From Atopsyche davidsoni (Eukaryota > Arthropoda > Insecta > Trichoptera > Hydrobiosidae), in assembly GCA_022113835.1 (NCBI GenBank), contig JAILWY010000007.1, positions 12,501,001-12,565,000 on the forward strand: a stretch of 64,000 nucleotides of DNA, given 5' to 3'. The position numbers and the translations under genes are program-made. Shown here piece by piece: positions 1 to 12,038 of the stretch; the first letter of the stretch is position 1; each line of letters begins with the position of its first letter. The notes under the pieces are model-generated. The model made no database searches and was not told the DNA's origin. It saw only the letters and a program-made list of their open reading frames with translations.

Positions 1-331
1 AATTTGAACGTTTCAAAAACGACGATATATCGTTGTTTAGCAATCAAGGTGTTAAGATAAAAAGATAGTAACCAATTTATAAAATGCAGTTTTTGAAATT
101 TATGAACCTGCCTCAACACAAATTCATACCTATTTTACACAAATAATAATTTAAAAAAAAATTCTATCGCTGATGTCTTGACGCCCAGTATGTGATTAAA
201 CGTTTTAAAAACGACGATATATAGTTGTTTAGCAGCCAAAATGTTAAAATAAAAATATATTACCCAATTTATAAAATGCAGTTTTTGAAATTTATGAACC
301 TGCCTAAACGCAAATTCATGCCTATTTTCAA
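1..331. repeat. Direct tandem duplication, unit about 192 bp
   Basis: Positions 1-138 and about 195-331 are close copies of each other, sharing the core acgacgatatat, the stretch ttataaaatgcag and the stretch atttatgaacctgcct. The spacer at 139-194 occurs once. The core contains the palindrome cgatatatcg. The window starts inside the array, so there may be more units upstream. It lies just 5' of the upstream first exon of the glucuronosyltransferase gene. I see no coding sequence in it. Confidence 0.8.
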
Positions 332-534
332 TTGATTTATTGTATTTCGTTGCAAGTTTAGCACTGACATGGTAACACTGAGAGCCGCCGTGCCTAGTGC
401 TGTGTATGGTTCTCTGCAGGCACATACTCGGTGTCAGTGGCGGAGGCGCTGCCCCGGTAAAGCGTGATGCCTGTCGGACATCAATATTTATTACAATTCA
501 GCCAGTGATTTTGCTGTGAATTACTGTTGCAACA

Positions 535-725
535 ATGACAACGGACATCCGGATAAGAAAGCGAACATTTGTGTTTTACCTTGCTCTGCTCCTGCTCGTC
601 GTTTTTGCCTTCTTGTCCAGCAATGGGACGACTCAGTGCAATAATGACACACAGGAGGTTAGGAGTAATCTTCCAATCGGAATTTATTCAGTTCCGCAAA
701 CACAAAGGCCAGCAGAATTATCAAA
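535..725 (+). CDS. Alternative or relic first coding exon (1a) of the glucuronosyltransferase gene
   Basis: This exon encodes about 64 residues: a short basic cytoplasmic tail (DIRIRKR), a hydrophobic membrane anchor (about residues 12-28), a stem and the segment EVRSNLP, ending in AELSK. It is followed by a good donor (aaa|gtaaga). The layout matches exon 1b at 3413-3612 residue by residue in the tail (DIRIRKR in both), in EVRS-LP and in the final AEL. The donor phase is identical (two bases into a codon), so 1a could splice to exon 2 and give a protein of about 298 aa. Where exon 1b has TPTYTRPVQKAEL, exon 1a has a shortened SVPQTQRPAEL, so the conserved PTY segment, which binds the uridine of UDP in this family, is absent. 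It is either an alternative promoter/exon giving a catalytically altered isoform, or a decaying duplicate. The open frame, start and donor are all intact. The start is the first ATG in frame before the anchor. Confidence 0.7.
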
Positions 726-3412
726 GTAAGAATGCAAAAGCTTATTGTTTATATTATCCATTCATATATTTAGACAGCGTAATAGTTTTTAAATATTTCG
801 CAAGTTTTTTTTGCGTTTTGGTACATTGTGGTTGCACTTTTTTTATTTGGTTTAATTTAATTTATGCACCGAGACTATTGGTGCATTTATCGATCTAATT
901 AGCATTTATAATTTTTTTTTAAATTTATTTATTTCATCTGCTCTTGGTGGATTAAAAATAACACTGTTCAAGGTAATATAAATGAGCGTTTCTATGGCAA
1001 TAAATTAAATACGTAAATTTATGTCATTGTGCTGTTAATCTTCTCAATGAACCTGATAATGTACAATAATTGAAATCATATATTTTTTGTAAATTTACAA
1101 ATTTTTATGTAAGATTGATACATTTCTTCTGATCGTTTACTCACTCTATTTTGTAGTAGTTTAATATAAACGTGAGTTACAAAATTCAGCTAATAAAATT
1201 AATTGAAATACAAATTAGACATACTTCAGTTTTTAGACAATTTCATCTGTACATTTCTTTTTATTGGATTTCTATTTTATTTGTATTCAAACTCTATTGA
1301 TTTGCAACTTCGTTTTTAATAATTTATTTTATGGCCATAAAAATAATTAGTGCGTACTTATGTTTTTAAGTATTTTACCACCACTTTTTTTTTTTTTTTT
1401 TTTACTATTAAAATGCTAAAATTACTTTAAAATGAAGCCATCAAAAGATGGTTTTGGTTCTTGAGTATTATAATTTCTGACTCATGATTCTAACGTTTTG
1501 ATTCTTGTCTTTCTTCACGATAAAGACCCGAGTAGTGGAGGTGAAACGGAAGAAGTAATACTATGAAAATCTGTATACATAAAACTTATGCGAGTATTCT
1601 GACGTCATTATCAAGAATACAAAATCCTCTTTATATACAGTCATAACTTTTGTTTGAGCCAGTTTACACACTTAAAGTAATATTCTCTAATACATGTAAT
1701 TTTGATAAAGAAGTAATATTTTAGGCATTATTGGTATTAGAGAGAAATAGTTTCATAGAAATAGAAATGTTTAAATAACAAATAAACTTTTAGGTTGACA
1801 TGCTTAAACAACTATTTTATTTTTAAATAAAATTTCAAGATTAATTAAAAAAGGATTGATTGCAAATATATTATATATGACTAGTCTTGATACTTTTGAA
1901 TCAAAGCAAATCTGAATATTATTCAATTTTAGCATTGTGTATCATCTTTTGAAGAAAATCTGTATCAATACTCTATAGAATTAAATATGCACACAATACT
2001 CCTCGGATGAGTAATGTTGCATTGAGTAAAGTTATTTTAGATTTTAGAAACTGGCTGTTTTATTTTAACGTATTGCTTAACTGAAGGTTCGCTGAAATTC
2101 TGTATTCTTGAGATATACTGGTGGATAATAATGTTGGCTAGATGCCAATATAGCGTCTGCATAGGTATTTGGTTTATCAATACATACTTGGTTCTCTACA
2201 GTAGAGGCATATTAAAAGACCTATTCAGGTGCCATTTTGTAATGGATTTTATTTATATGAGATATTATCATATTGAACATTTTTAAATAAAAATATTTAT
2301 ATAAAAGTGTTTGTTTTTACAACCAGTAATACAATGAAATTCTTTTGCATAATTATTAATGTTTTGATAATAGCAATGATTAATTTAAATAAGATATAAT
2401 TATGCCAACATCCACCTGATATATGAAATAAATGAAAAATTGTATTCAAGGGTTTACGTCTTACGCCTTTAAGCTTAGTACTCTCTTGCTATATAACTAC
2501 TAAATTGTCTAACTGATTTTTTTTTAAATTGTGTTTTTCACAAAAAAGTAGCACTGAAATATAAATAAAATATTATATTAGAGCATGCCCAACTTTGACT
2601 AATTAACTTTGTGTTGAAAAAATATTGGTTCTGGCCATCTGGTATCTATTAATTATTCAAATTGTTACTGCAGATTACACGGTACTTCCTAATTCTCAGT
2701 ACTTATTGGTGATAGTGTGTATTTGTGATGTATCAAAAGATAAAAACTTGAAAAATTTTCTTTTGTAACAAAAAAAAAAGGGATTATACAGTACAATGTG
2801 CGTTCATTTTTCTCAGCGCTTCAAAATCTTCTTAAAGATACTGAAATTGAAAAAAAATTAGTAATAAATAATTTTCTACTATAATATGGAAACAATATTG
2901 AACCATTTTCATGGGTGATCTTCGATAGGCAGCTATTGAATATATATTTTGGATTTAGGGAATTCGGCCAGCTTAAACACAAGGTCCTCGGGTTTTCAAA
3001 ATCTCCAGCATTTAAGTTTATGGGTTCACAATTTAAGCCCCATTTAAATCAAGTTCACACGAAGATGGTAAATACTAAAATTTCTGTTTCGTGTATATAT
3101 TTTTTTTTTATTATAACTACGCGACCTTGATTACGCATTGCGTTAGACCTTTGGTATTTTAACAACCAAAACGTCGTAAAAAAAAAAATGTACTCAAGTA
3201 TGTAAAAAAATGTAATCAATAGCATTATTAATTATGGATTTTCAATGATAGTTGTTGTTAGTTTTTCGATTACCTCAGCACATTGTCGGTTGCGGCAGGT
3301 GTGACTGTCAAGTCATCGACACCACGACTCGCAGTGCGGCCGAAATGGCTGTCAGACGCGGGTGTCCCCGCCGATATTACACAATTTCCTGACTCAAAAC
3401 ACACATTGAAAC
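726..3412 (+). other. Inter-exon DNA between the two first exons
   Basis: This is AT-rich sequence with poly(T) at about 1385-1403 and no other recognisable exon of the enzyme. No second set of catalytic exons lies between 1a and 1b, which argues against 1a being the start of a complete separate tandem gene. The stretch before 3413 (about 3275-3400) is noticeably richer in GC and CpG. It may be the promoter or 5' UTR of exon 1b. Confidence 0.5.
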
Positions 3413-3612
3413 ATGCTTTTGGACATCAGAATAAGAAAGCGATCGTTGATTGCGTACTCGGCGCTCGCCCTAACGTCGTTTCTCGTCTTTCTGTGCAGCA
3501 ATAGGTCCGCGCCATGCGTCGAGCCGAAGAAAGAGGTTAGGAGCGACCTGCCCATGATTTACGCCATCACGCCGACGTACACGAGGCCCGTGCAGAAGGC
3601 CGAGCTGACGAG
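3413..3612 (+). CDS. Galactosylgalactosylxylosylprotein 3-beta-glucuronosyltransferase (GlcAT-I/B3GAT3 family), exon 1b of 5
   Basis: The gene encodes a Golgi type II membrane glycosyltransferase of family GT43. It transfers glucuronic acid from UDP-GlcA to the Gal-Gal-Xyl linker on proteoglycan core proteins, the step that completes the tetrasaccharide needed for heparan and chondroitin sulfate. Joining 3413-3612, 5808-5967, 9802-9948, 10878-11105 and 11868-12038 gives 906 nt, or 301 aa, in one frame with GT-AG at every junction. That is close to the size of insect GlcAT-I. This exon gives the basic tail, the anchor (about residues 11-28), a very short stem and the UDP-binding TPTYTRPVQKAELTR (residues 53-67). 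The donor is gag|gtgagt. The ending HTRTEK in exon 5 fits GlcAT-I rather than the GlcAT-P/S branch, but a paralogue cannot be excluded without a tree. A homologous alternative first exon lies 2.9 kb upstream. Confidence 0.93.
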
Positions 3613-5807
3613 GTGAGTTCGCCATCCACTCTGACACAATCTTTATTCGCATCCTCAGGGACGGGCCGCGATCGCGGAGCATTCGCCGGGATGACGCACT
3701 CGCGACGGGCGGCCATCGTTTTTGTTTACAATTTCACGGCCGGTGGTTCTCGCCTCGCGTGCAACGACCCACAGATCAATCTTCAACAATCTTAAAAAAC
3801 ATTAATTTAGCTTGTACACTATTTATATTTCGTTTACGAAACTCTTTGTGTTGTGTTTACGTTTCTAATTTTGACATCACCTGTCATCCGCGTCTCACTG
3901 TCAATAAAAAAGTATTACCTTTTTTTTTTTTTTCTTTCTTATTTGCATCCAATCGTAGGAATATTTTTTTTTCCGTGGACAAACCGTTGTCTGTTTTTTT
4001 AATGTCTCATTTTTACAATAAAGATATTGAGTTAAAAAATTTAAACTGGCTTTTTATAAAAAACTTTTTTTCAGGTTCAAGGCCGATAAATAAGTTGATA
4101 GCTTGTATTTCAGTTCATGACAAAATGAATTTATTAATGCGTAACATTATATGGATCGGTTACTGCCGGTGGCTAATATGTATAGAGACAATTCATTTGT
4201 GAGATCGTTGAATAGAAATAAGGTCCCACAGTCAGAAGAATCAACATTATCAAGTGTGATCGTTCTCAAATGAAACAAAATACTGCTATAATATAGTCAT
4301 TTGCTAAAGCACATCTTGGTGAACATTTGATATTTAGTAGGTTTCGTTTTATTGAAACCTAAAAGATGAAAAAACCATCCATTACTTAGATCTGGTTCAG
4401 TGAATGATTGCATATGTAAATTCGTTTCATTTATATACTTTGAAATGATTTGTAACAATAAAAAAATGTGAGCTCTCGACAACTTTGTAAATTTATATTC
4501 ATTGTAATTGATATGTTTGTTTACGCATTTTGGTCATTTTGTTAACCATAACAGCGTGCACCCATTCTATAACAATGACCAGGCTTTTGAGATAACACGC
4601 CCGCCACATCTGAACTTTTATCTGCATCTGCACGTGACATGCTATCATGGCTGCATTTCCCAATTACAGCATAATTATTAAATTTACAAAATAATCTTTT
4701 CTAATTACTTTTCTCATTAGTTCCACATCGATGAAATCAGCTCAACAGTTGCCCATAAGCTGAATGTGATTAGGAATGCTTATCAAACGTTTATATCTAG
4801 AATATATTTATTCCCAGTCTTACTAAAATATTTTGTTTTTTTTTATGTTTATTTCGCCGACCTGTAGTTTTTTCCACATTTTGGTGTCTTTCGTTAAATC
4901 TAATGGGTATTTAGTCTCCTGACAACAAATTTCATTTTGGTAAATACTTCAATAAAAAGTATTACAGAGAGAAGTAAATAAAATTATTGTATGGATCTTT
5001 GCTGAGATGAATAAACATCAAGAATAAAATGACTTATACAAATGTAGTTATAATTTGATACAACACAGAATCAAATCCCACTGCTCTATACTGAAATCTG
5101 TTGTGTAGGCTTGGATATCCGATTACCTTATACTTGGTATACATTAATCTCTTGAATATTATCACGTTTCAATCATAAAAAATTCAATTAATTTAGAGAT
5201 TGATTTTATTTCAGTAGTTTTTACTTTTGCTAAGAGAACAAGTTTTCATTAACAGTGATTAAATAATTGTTTAAAGTCATTTTGTATTATTAATACAATT
5301 TATTGATATTATAAATTTATGCATATTACAAAGGATGAAGGTTAAGGAAAATACTCAAAGCCACATGTCTGCCTTTTGAGTCTTGCATTTGTGAACTATC
5401 ATATTTGGCTTGGAGAAAAGATGTGCTGATGTATGTGTGAAAATTACAATGAGCGTCGCAAGTCTTGAACTTCACTTGTCCTTATGCATCTGTCTCTGGT
5501 TTTTACAACGGATTCTATTACAGCGAGACATGAGTTGAGTCGTGACAGTATATCTAAAGATTAGAATTTGTAACATTATAGAAATTACATTAATTTATTA
5601 TATACCTAGTGAAACTGAAAATTCTACTGGTGTTTATGTTGTAATCTATTTCACCCACACTGTAATTTCCAATATTCTAGATTTGTCTAATGTTCCAATT
5701 TTGTTGACTCTTATCTATTTTACAATATGTACGCTATAAGTTTTTGTATAAATGTAGCTCTTCGTGCATGCTATTGAATATGTAGGTTAAAAGATAAATA
5801 TTTTCAG
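3613..5807 (+). other. Intron 1 of the glucuronosyltransferase gene
   Basis: The donor is gtgagt and the acceptor is tattttcag at 5799-5807. About the first 250 bases are GC- and CpG-rich, and the remainder is AT-rich. I see no exon or clear transposon. Confidence 0.85.
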
Positions 5808-5967
5808 GCTCTCACAGACGCTAATGTGGATTGAAAACTTTCATTGGATAGTCATAGAGGATTCTGATTCAAAGACGAAACTTGTCACTAATTTTCTCAA
5901 GGAGACCACACTCCGATACACCCACCTGACTGCTAAGACAGTGAAAAATAACAAACTCAAACCCATG
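5808..5967 (+). CDS. Glucuronosyltransferase exon 2
   Basis: The first base completes the split Arg codon of exon 1b (or a Lys codon with 1a). It encodes residues 68-120, LSQTLMWIENFHWIVIEDS and onward, which is the WI-V-ED strand of the nucleotide-binding fold whose acidic residue contacts uridine. It ends in phase 0 with a consensus donor (atg|gtgagt). Confidence 0.93.
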
Positions 5968-8900
5968 GTGAGTATAGGAATTTGTGTTGAATTACTATGT
6001 TCGTAATGGAAAAAATCTTTCACAAGATCTTTCCATAACCTTATGGTGTTTTATAAAAATGGATTAAATATAAGACAACTTTAAATGAATATGTAAAGGT
6101 GTCCCTTTAGTGTACATCAACCTTCAATATGCATATAATAACATATTTATAATTGAAGTTAACATATTCATATAGATGGCATGCATATGAGTGTTCAATA
6201 TCACAGCATTTATCAATCTATGTGTAAAATTGACACTGTAAGATGTTTTGCATCCAATCATATTGTGATGAAGTAATTGTGGTTACTTTTTAACCTTTGC
6301 ATATATCTTTTTTTTTGCTCATACCTGACATTTGATATAGCCTCAATTTAAAATAATTAATAATTTAGTACGAATATTCACAATAGATACAATAATGTCT
6401 GTTTGATCAAACTATTAGGGCACGGATTGAACTTACATAATTTCAATTGAGCTGATAGCCAAACATATTTTTTATTTCGGTCTAATTGGACACGCGGATC
6501 TGACCAGTTTATTTGAAACGCTTAATTGCTAAAAAGTCCTTCAATTCTGTCCACATTGAGTTTGCTGTGAAGTTTGAGAAATTAAATTGATATATTATAT
6601 CTACTGGCATTGTTTGCAAATTTTCAATGTGAACATTGTGTATTGTGTAACTTCATGTTTTAAGAAATCGAAAATACATGATGAGACTATTCAAGTATCA
6701 CTTTAGGGACAGTTTCAAAAAGACTCGCACCAAAACGCCTGCGGTACATGATACCAGGCATGCATTTGAGTGGAGAGATTTCAGAGTTATTTAAATGTAT
6801 CAAAAGGAGACCCTAAAGCTAAACTGGAAGCAAATTGCTAATAAACCCAAGCTAAAGCCAACCACACACGCAACGACACAACTTGCAACCAATTTGCAGC
6901 GTCCCTTTGTTTTGCCTTAGTAAATACTGCAAAAGAGGATGCTATTAATTAGTTACCATTCCGTTGTCAGTTGTGCTGCAGCGTGTGTAGAGAACTTAAA
7001 CAGTACAGATTTTGCATTTATTAAAGACACCATCACTTATCATGGTTTGTGTTTTGATTTACATAAAATTTATGAATGTTTTTTGTTGTTATAAATTAAA
7101 TTAAAGTATCTTCCGGTAGACGTTTCAAAATATTAGTTCCAAAAGGTAAATGAGTAATTTTTTTTCTCTTTAAAATGCATTATTCATGATATTGTAAAAT
7201 TGACTTAATTTACATGCAAAACAAAACAATCAGCTCCGAAACGGTATACGAGTCTTGCATTAGAAGCAGCAGTGGGTTGTTAAAGAGAATTTCTCTTGAA
7301 TAAAATGTCCGCTTATTTTAACAGGCTTCTGTAAATTCAGATTTTTTAAATAAATGAATACAAATCAGTTCGCTAGAAGCCAAGTTTATTGTACAAAATG
7401 TAATTAATTAAATGCTCTATGCTAACTGTCTGTTGGTAAATAATGCTATTTTAGGACGGTACATAATTATTACACTTCTTCAATAAAAATATTTAAACTT
7501 TTTATTCTTCCAATTGATTGATTATAAAAAAGTCTGTCTCCATCTCAATTGCCCGATATCTTTTATAATTAATTTATGATAGCCAGTATTGTTTCAAAGC
7601 ACTGGGATATTAACATGGGTTTTTTGTACAGTGCAAATAAATTAACAAATGTGACAATATATTGACGCCTGAAGCGAAAATGAATTGACGATTTCAGGAT
7701 TTATATTTGCTTGACACTAAACAAATTTACTAATTGACGATGACTGATATAATTAGTGTTTTTCCATACTCAATAAATTTGATTAATCAAACTGATTAGT
7801 GATTATGAAAGGATACTTAAGTAGTGAGCCCTAGAAAGTGAAAGTTCTTACCGAAAATGCTTTCCTCACTGCTGTGGTCGTTTGGTTAATTATATTTGTT
7901 ATGAATTTATTATTTAAATATATTGTTGGTTTTTATTTGATTGTGAAAATGCTTTAATTTTAGTTCAGTGTCTAAGCTACAATATCTTTAGGATGTCATC
8001 AATTAGAACCAACATTCCACAACATATTGCTACACTCTCTAACCATTACTAACATTGCATCTACAATTAAACCCTTTGCATTGATTTTGATTTGTGATAC
8101 TAATTAACTTTCATATAACCTCTTTACGGGACACAAGTTTGATTATATTTATATTCAATATTGTGTTGAATATTTCCTTTGTTAAATTTCCTAAATATAT
8201 TTGCTATGCTGTTGACAAATAAGTAGATAAATAAATATCAAAATATAATCATAAAATAGTATTATTCTTAGTGAATGTTAAATATACATAAGTAACACTA
8301 TTGCTTAAATTTGAACTGAAGTCCTTGTGTCCTCGAAAGAGTTAATTTTAGGGGGTTTTCAAGCGACAGGACATATATTCATAAAGTTTCCAAACAGAGT
8401 TATTGGTATCGCGTTTATTTATCAAGTTGTCTGCATATCTAAAAAAATTAAACTATCAGTGTTTTCGCCATGTTATCAATGTAATAATTCCTCGAAACAC
8501 ATGAAATTGAATTTTACAGCTGGCTAATAACATTTCTAGCATGTTTCGCATATTACTCATAAAAAAATATTCATATGTTTACAGTAGATAAAAGTATTGT
8601 CACAATACTTAATACAACTAACTTAAAATAAAACAGCATTTTTGTTAGTAGTATTTTCACAGTACATATTTACTTGAATTTTTGTTTTTTTTTTGTTGAG
8701 TTTCTTTTAGATTCCATTGACTGTTTACATAGCTTAATCATCAAAGAACTTTCTGTAAAAGCCATGGATATGCCGAGCATTTTTAAAGTAGTTAAAAGTT
8801 GTAATTTTTTGATCCAGTATCAGATGTAGTTGATGCGTTTGGAAACCCCTGTCAGTAATTAGACTTATTAATTTATTGATCTTGACTTGCTGACCTTGAC

Positions 8901-9801
8901 TCACAAACACGTCTACCCTCCGGTCCTCTCGAGTTACCTCTTGTGAAGTCATTGTTACTAGTGCACACTGCCTCACACGACATTCAGACTGCACTAGAGA
9001 CAATTGTTCGTCCAAGTGTCCAACTTCACCAGAGCAGTTCTTCCTGCACTCGCAGAAAACTTCTAGAAAATTTGCTATCAATAGTTTGATGCTCAAAACC
9101 GCTGACCCGACTGAATACCGTTTTTACTTTATCCAACCTTGACTCCATTATTTTTCCTAATTTCATTGATATAATTTTTTTTAATTTCTCTCCCAGTAAA
9201 TTTTTACTATTTTGATTTTATCCAATTTTGACTTCAGCTCTCGTGGTATTTTTATTTTTCAATCTTTGATCTTACCATATATATTCAATCCAACAATAAT
9301 GTTAATTTTTTCTTTATTGTTTCTATTTTATCCAATTATGACTTCCATTTCCAACTATGATATATTTATTTTTCCCAATATTGATTCCACCGCTCTATTT
9401 TATCTAACCATTATTTCAACTCCTGTAAAAAAAATAATTTTATTTTAATAGATTCTTCAAAACTGACCAGTTTCGGCAGCCACGAAAGTCTTCCATCTCC
9501 AACTCCCAATTCTGACTGTGCCAATATTGTAAATGTGTCAGTGCACGCAATCTAATAATACAAAAAAAACCAACATGATGTAAATTCAATACTCCCGAAC
9601 GATTTACGCACACAATACTCTGCCTCCCACACTATTTCCTCGCATAGACTGCAAACTTAACATATTTTGAATCTGTTTTTGTTTTGCTTACCTAATCGTG
9701 ACTGCTTTGCTCATTGCGTTTTTTTTTCATTCCCCCAACCCCTCATGAAACCCGGAACGATTTCGTTCATCTCGCCTGCCGTAATAAACGCAAATATACA
9801 G
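5968..9801 (+). other. Intron 2 of the glucuronosyltransferase gene (3.8 kb)
   Basis: The donor is gtgagt. The acceptor AG is at 9800-9801 and is preceded by a long AG-free stretch with the pyrimidine tract far upstream (about 9720-9745), so the branch point may be distant. A 120-codon reverse-strand ORF at 8734-9096 has no recognisable domain and is not called as a gene. A pyrimidine-rich, repeated-looking stretch (about 9120-9410, with several copies of attttatccaa) lies in the second half. Confidence 0.8.
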
Positions 9802-9948
9802 CAACCTAATTGGATGAAGGCCCGCGGAGTCGAGCAGAGGAATGCCGGCCTGGAGTGGATCAGGCAGTACTTGGACGCTGAGCAGGTCAACGGAGTCTTG
9901 TACTTTATGGACGATGATAACACATACACCCTTAAAATATTCGAGGAG
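9802..9948 (+). CDS. Glucuronosyltransferase exon 3 with the DDD motif
   Basis: It encodes 49 residues (about 121-169). It contains KARGVEQRNAGLEWIRQ, which is the family signature with the Arg residues that contact UDP-GlcA, and LYFMDDDNTY (DDD at residues 157-159), the manganese-binding DxD-type motif. Both ends are phase 0, and the donor is gag|gtaagt. The start at 9802 is forced because there is no AG between the upstream pyrimidine tract and 9800-9801. Confidence 0.93.
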
Positions 9949-10877
9949 GTAAGTCACACTTAATGACATTTATAAAATAACACTTCATAACATGCATTGA
10001 AAAGAGCATCTGACCATAATGGTCTTTTATTTCTGTTTTATCAAATGTGAACATCTACAAGCGGTACGTTTACTATTGTAAGGTTGATTGATTATTTATT
10101 GATTTATCATCTACCATTGGCAAAATAATTTTATTAGTAATACGGACTAATTTGTATTTAACATTCAAGTTACATGAAAACTTAGTTGGTAAAATATATA
10201 GTACAATGTTCCTGTTCCAACGAACTGCTTCCTGGTTTAAATCTATCATATCACAATGTTATCACTAATGCTTAATTAAATTTGTATGTAAGTAAGCCCC
10301 ACAGGAAATGTTTTTTTTTTATCATCAGTTTAATGGTTATATTTTAGAAATTATGATTACATTATAAGGGTCATTATTCTGGTGTTATTATGTATTGCAC
10401 ATAATTTACTGGGACTCTTTCAAAATATTTGTAGTTGTAAACTAAACGAGGTAATTTTACTAATGATTTTTATCACTCATCACTCCAATAATGGTTACAT
10501 AACATAAAAAAAAACAACTTTTATTTGTGGTTTCCAATGGCAAAATGATATTTTATCATTACTATTGTCAGTACTTTGAAATGGTGTGTAACTTTTTTGA
10601 AGAGCTTTTCAGAATCTTATATAATCATCATTTATCACCAATTACTTTATTTTCACAAGTCTGTTATTTTATTATAATCGTGCAAGTTTGATTGACAAGA
10701 TCTGCCATTCAAAGCTCCACGAGAGATGCAACTGTATTGCCTGGGCCCTGTTGCATATGTGCAGTTTTAACATAAAAGACTCTCACAAAAAATAACTTTG
10801 AAATCAATATCGTTTTCCTAACTGAAATAAGTGCATAATTTTAAAACTGAAGTTGATGCAGTACTGTATGCTTTCAG
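9949..10877 (+). other. Intron 3 of the glucuronosyltransferase gene
   Basis: AT-rich, acceptor ctttcag at 10871-10877. Two similar short stretches (around 10080-10150 and 10450-10560, both with caatggcaaaat-like runs) suggest old repeat content. No exon is seen. Confidence 0.85.
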
Positions 10878-11105
10878 ATGCGTTATATCAACAAGGTCGG
10901 CGTGTGGCCGGTCGGGCTGGTGGGGGGCATGATGGTAGAGCGCCCCCTGCTTGACAAGGCTGCGCAGCACGTGGTAGGCTTCAACAGTGAGTGGCGACCC
11001 GAGCGGCCCTTCCCCATCGACATGGCCGGCTTCGCCATCAACCTGAAGCTCATATTTGAAAACAAAAATGCTGTCTTCACACACAAAGTGCAATCTGGAT
11101 ATCAA
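10878..11105 (+). CDS. Glucuronosyltransferase exon 4
   Basis: It encodes 76 residues (about 170-245), including VGVWPVGLVGG, ERPL, the WRPERPFPIDMAGFAINL block that forms the acceptor-binding and catalytic region in GT43, and FENKNAVF. It is clearly GC-richer than its surroundings. Both ends are phase 0, and the donor is caa|gtaggg, weaker than the others in the gene. Confidence 0.93.
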
Positions 11106-11867
11106 GTAGGGGGCTCGCATCTTTCTCACTATCCATTATTCATGCAGGGCGTATTATTGTATTAATACAACCTAATAGCTTCTGATATTTATTACCGAGA
11201 TAATCACAGCTCTTGTGCTTCTGACAGTTATGTGAGTCACAAAATAACCTAAGCTACATGTGCATCATTTGAATGAAAACTAAATTCTAACAGAATCAAA
11301 ACTATTATTTAAAAATATTAGGAGATCCCATATCTGTGCCATGTTGTCTCATGAAATTTCCATAAATGATATGCGAGTTGTGCCCTCAGCATTTGTGTAC
11401 AATTTTTAAGTTATTAGATATTCACTGCTTTTCGTTTGGGCTGACGAGGGATAAAAAAAAATTATTGTCACAAGTATTTACTGTTTTTGAGTAAATAAAT
11501 TCTAGGTATAAAATATGAAATATACATAATATTATTAAATCGCTCTAGATCTAACATGACTACAAATCTAGTTGCATTGATTCGCATGGATTATATAAAA
11601 AAAAATTGATAAGTAACAATGAAATTCTTCATTAGTTATATGGACAAAGTTTTTATTTATATAATCAATTTAAAATTCAATAAAATAATAAATAACACTT
11701 ATGCATAACAACCATACAACTATAATTCATTCTCAGGCATTCATAAATTATCTTTAATTTTCACATATTTTTATCTGTATGTTCATTACATTACTTTTTT
11801 TAGAGCGATGCTCTCATTATATAACAGCGAAAGTGGTAATAGTTTATGTTATTTCATTTATTTTCAG
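11106..11867 (+). other. Intron 4 of the glucuronosyltransferase gene
   Basis: 762 bp, AT-rich, with an acceptor tattttcag at 11859-11867. Nothing else is recognised in it. Confidence 0.85.
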
Positions 11868-12038
11868 GAAACCGAAATCCTTCGACAGTTAGTCAAAAGA
11901 CACGATCTAGAGCCGTTGGCCGACGGCTGCACAAAAGTGTACGTTTGGCACACAAGGACTGAGAAACCAAAACAGAATGAAGAAAACAAATACAAAACTA
12001 AAAATGGTGTCGGCTCCGATCACGGCATCGAAGTATAA
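11868..12038 (+). CDS. Glucuronosyltransferase last coding exon 5
   Basis: It encodes 56 residues and the stop: ETEILRQLVKR, then the C-terminal family signature CTKVYVWHTRTEK, whose His and Arg contact the UDP phosphates and the acceptor. A lysine- and asparagine-rich tail follows and ends in GIEV. The tail resembles that of GlcAT-I. Confidence 0.93.
   Translation, partial: ETEILRQLVKRHDLEPLADGCTKVYVWHTRTEKPKQNEENKYKTKNGVGSDHGIEV

Noticed and set aside
8734..9096. 120-codon reverse-strand ORF in intron 2 of the glucuronosyltransferase gene
   Set aside because: No recognisable domain and no promoter or splice context. A translated search would be needed before calling it.
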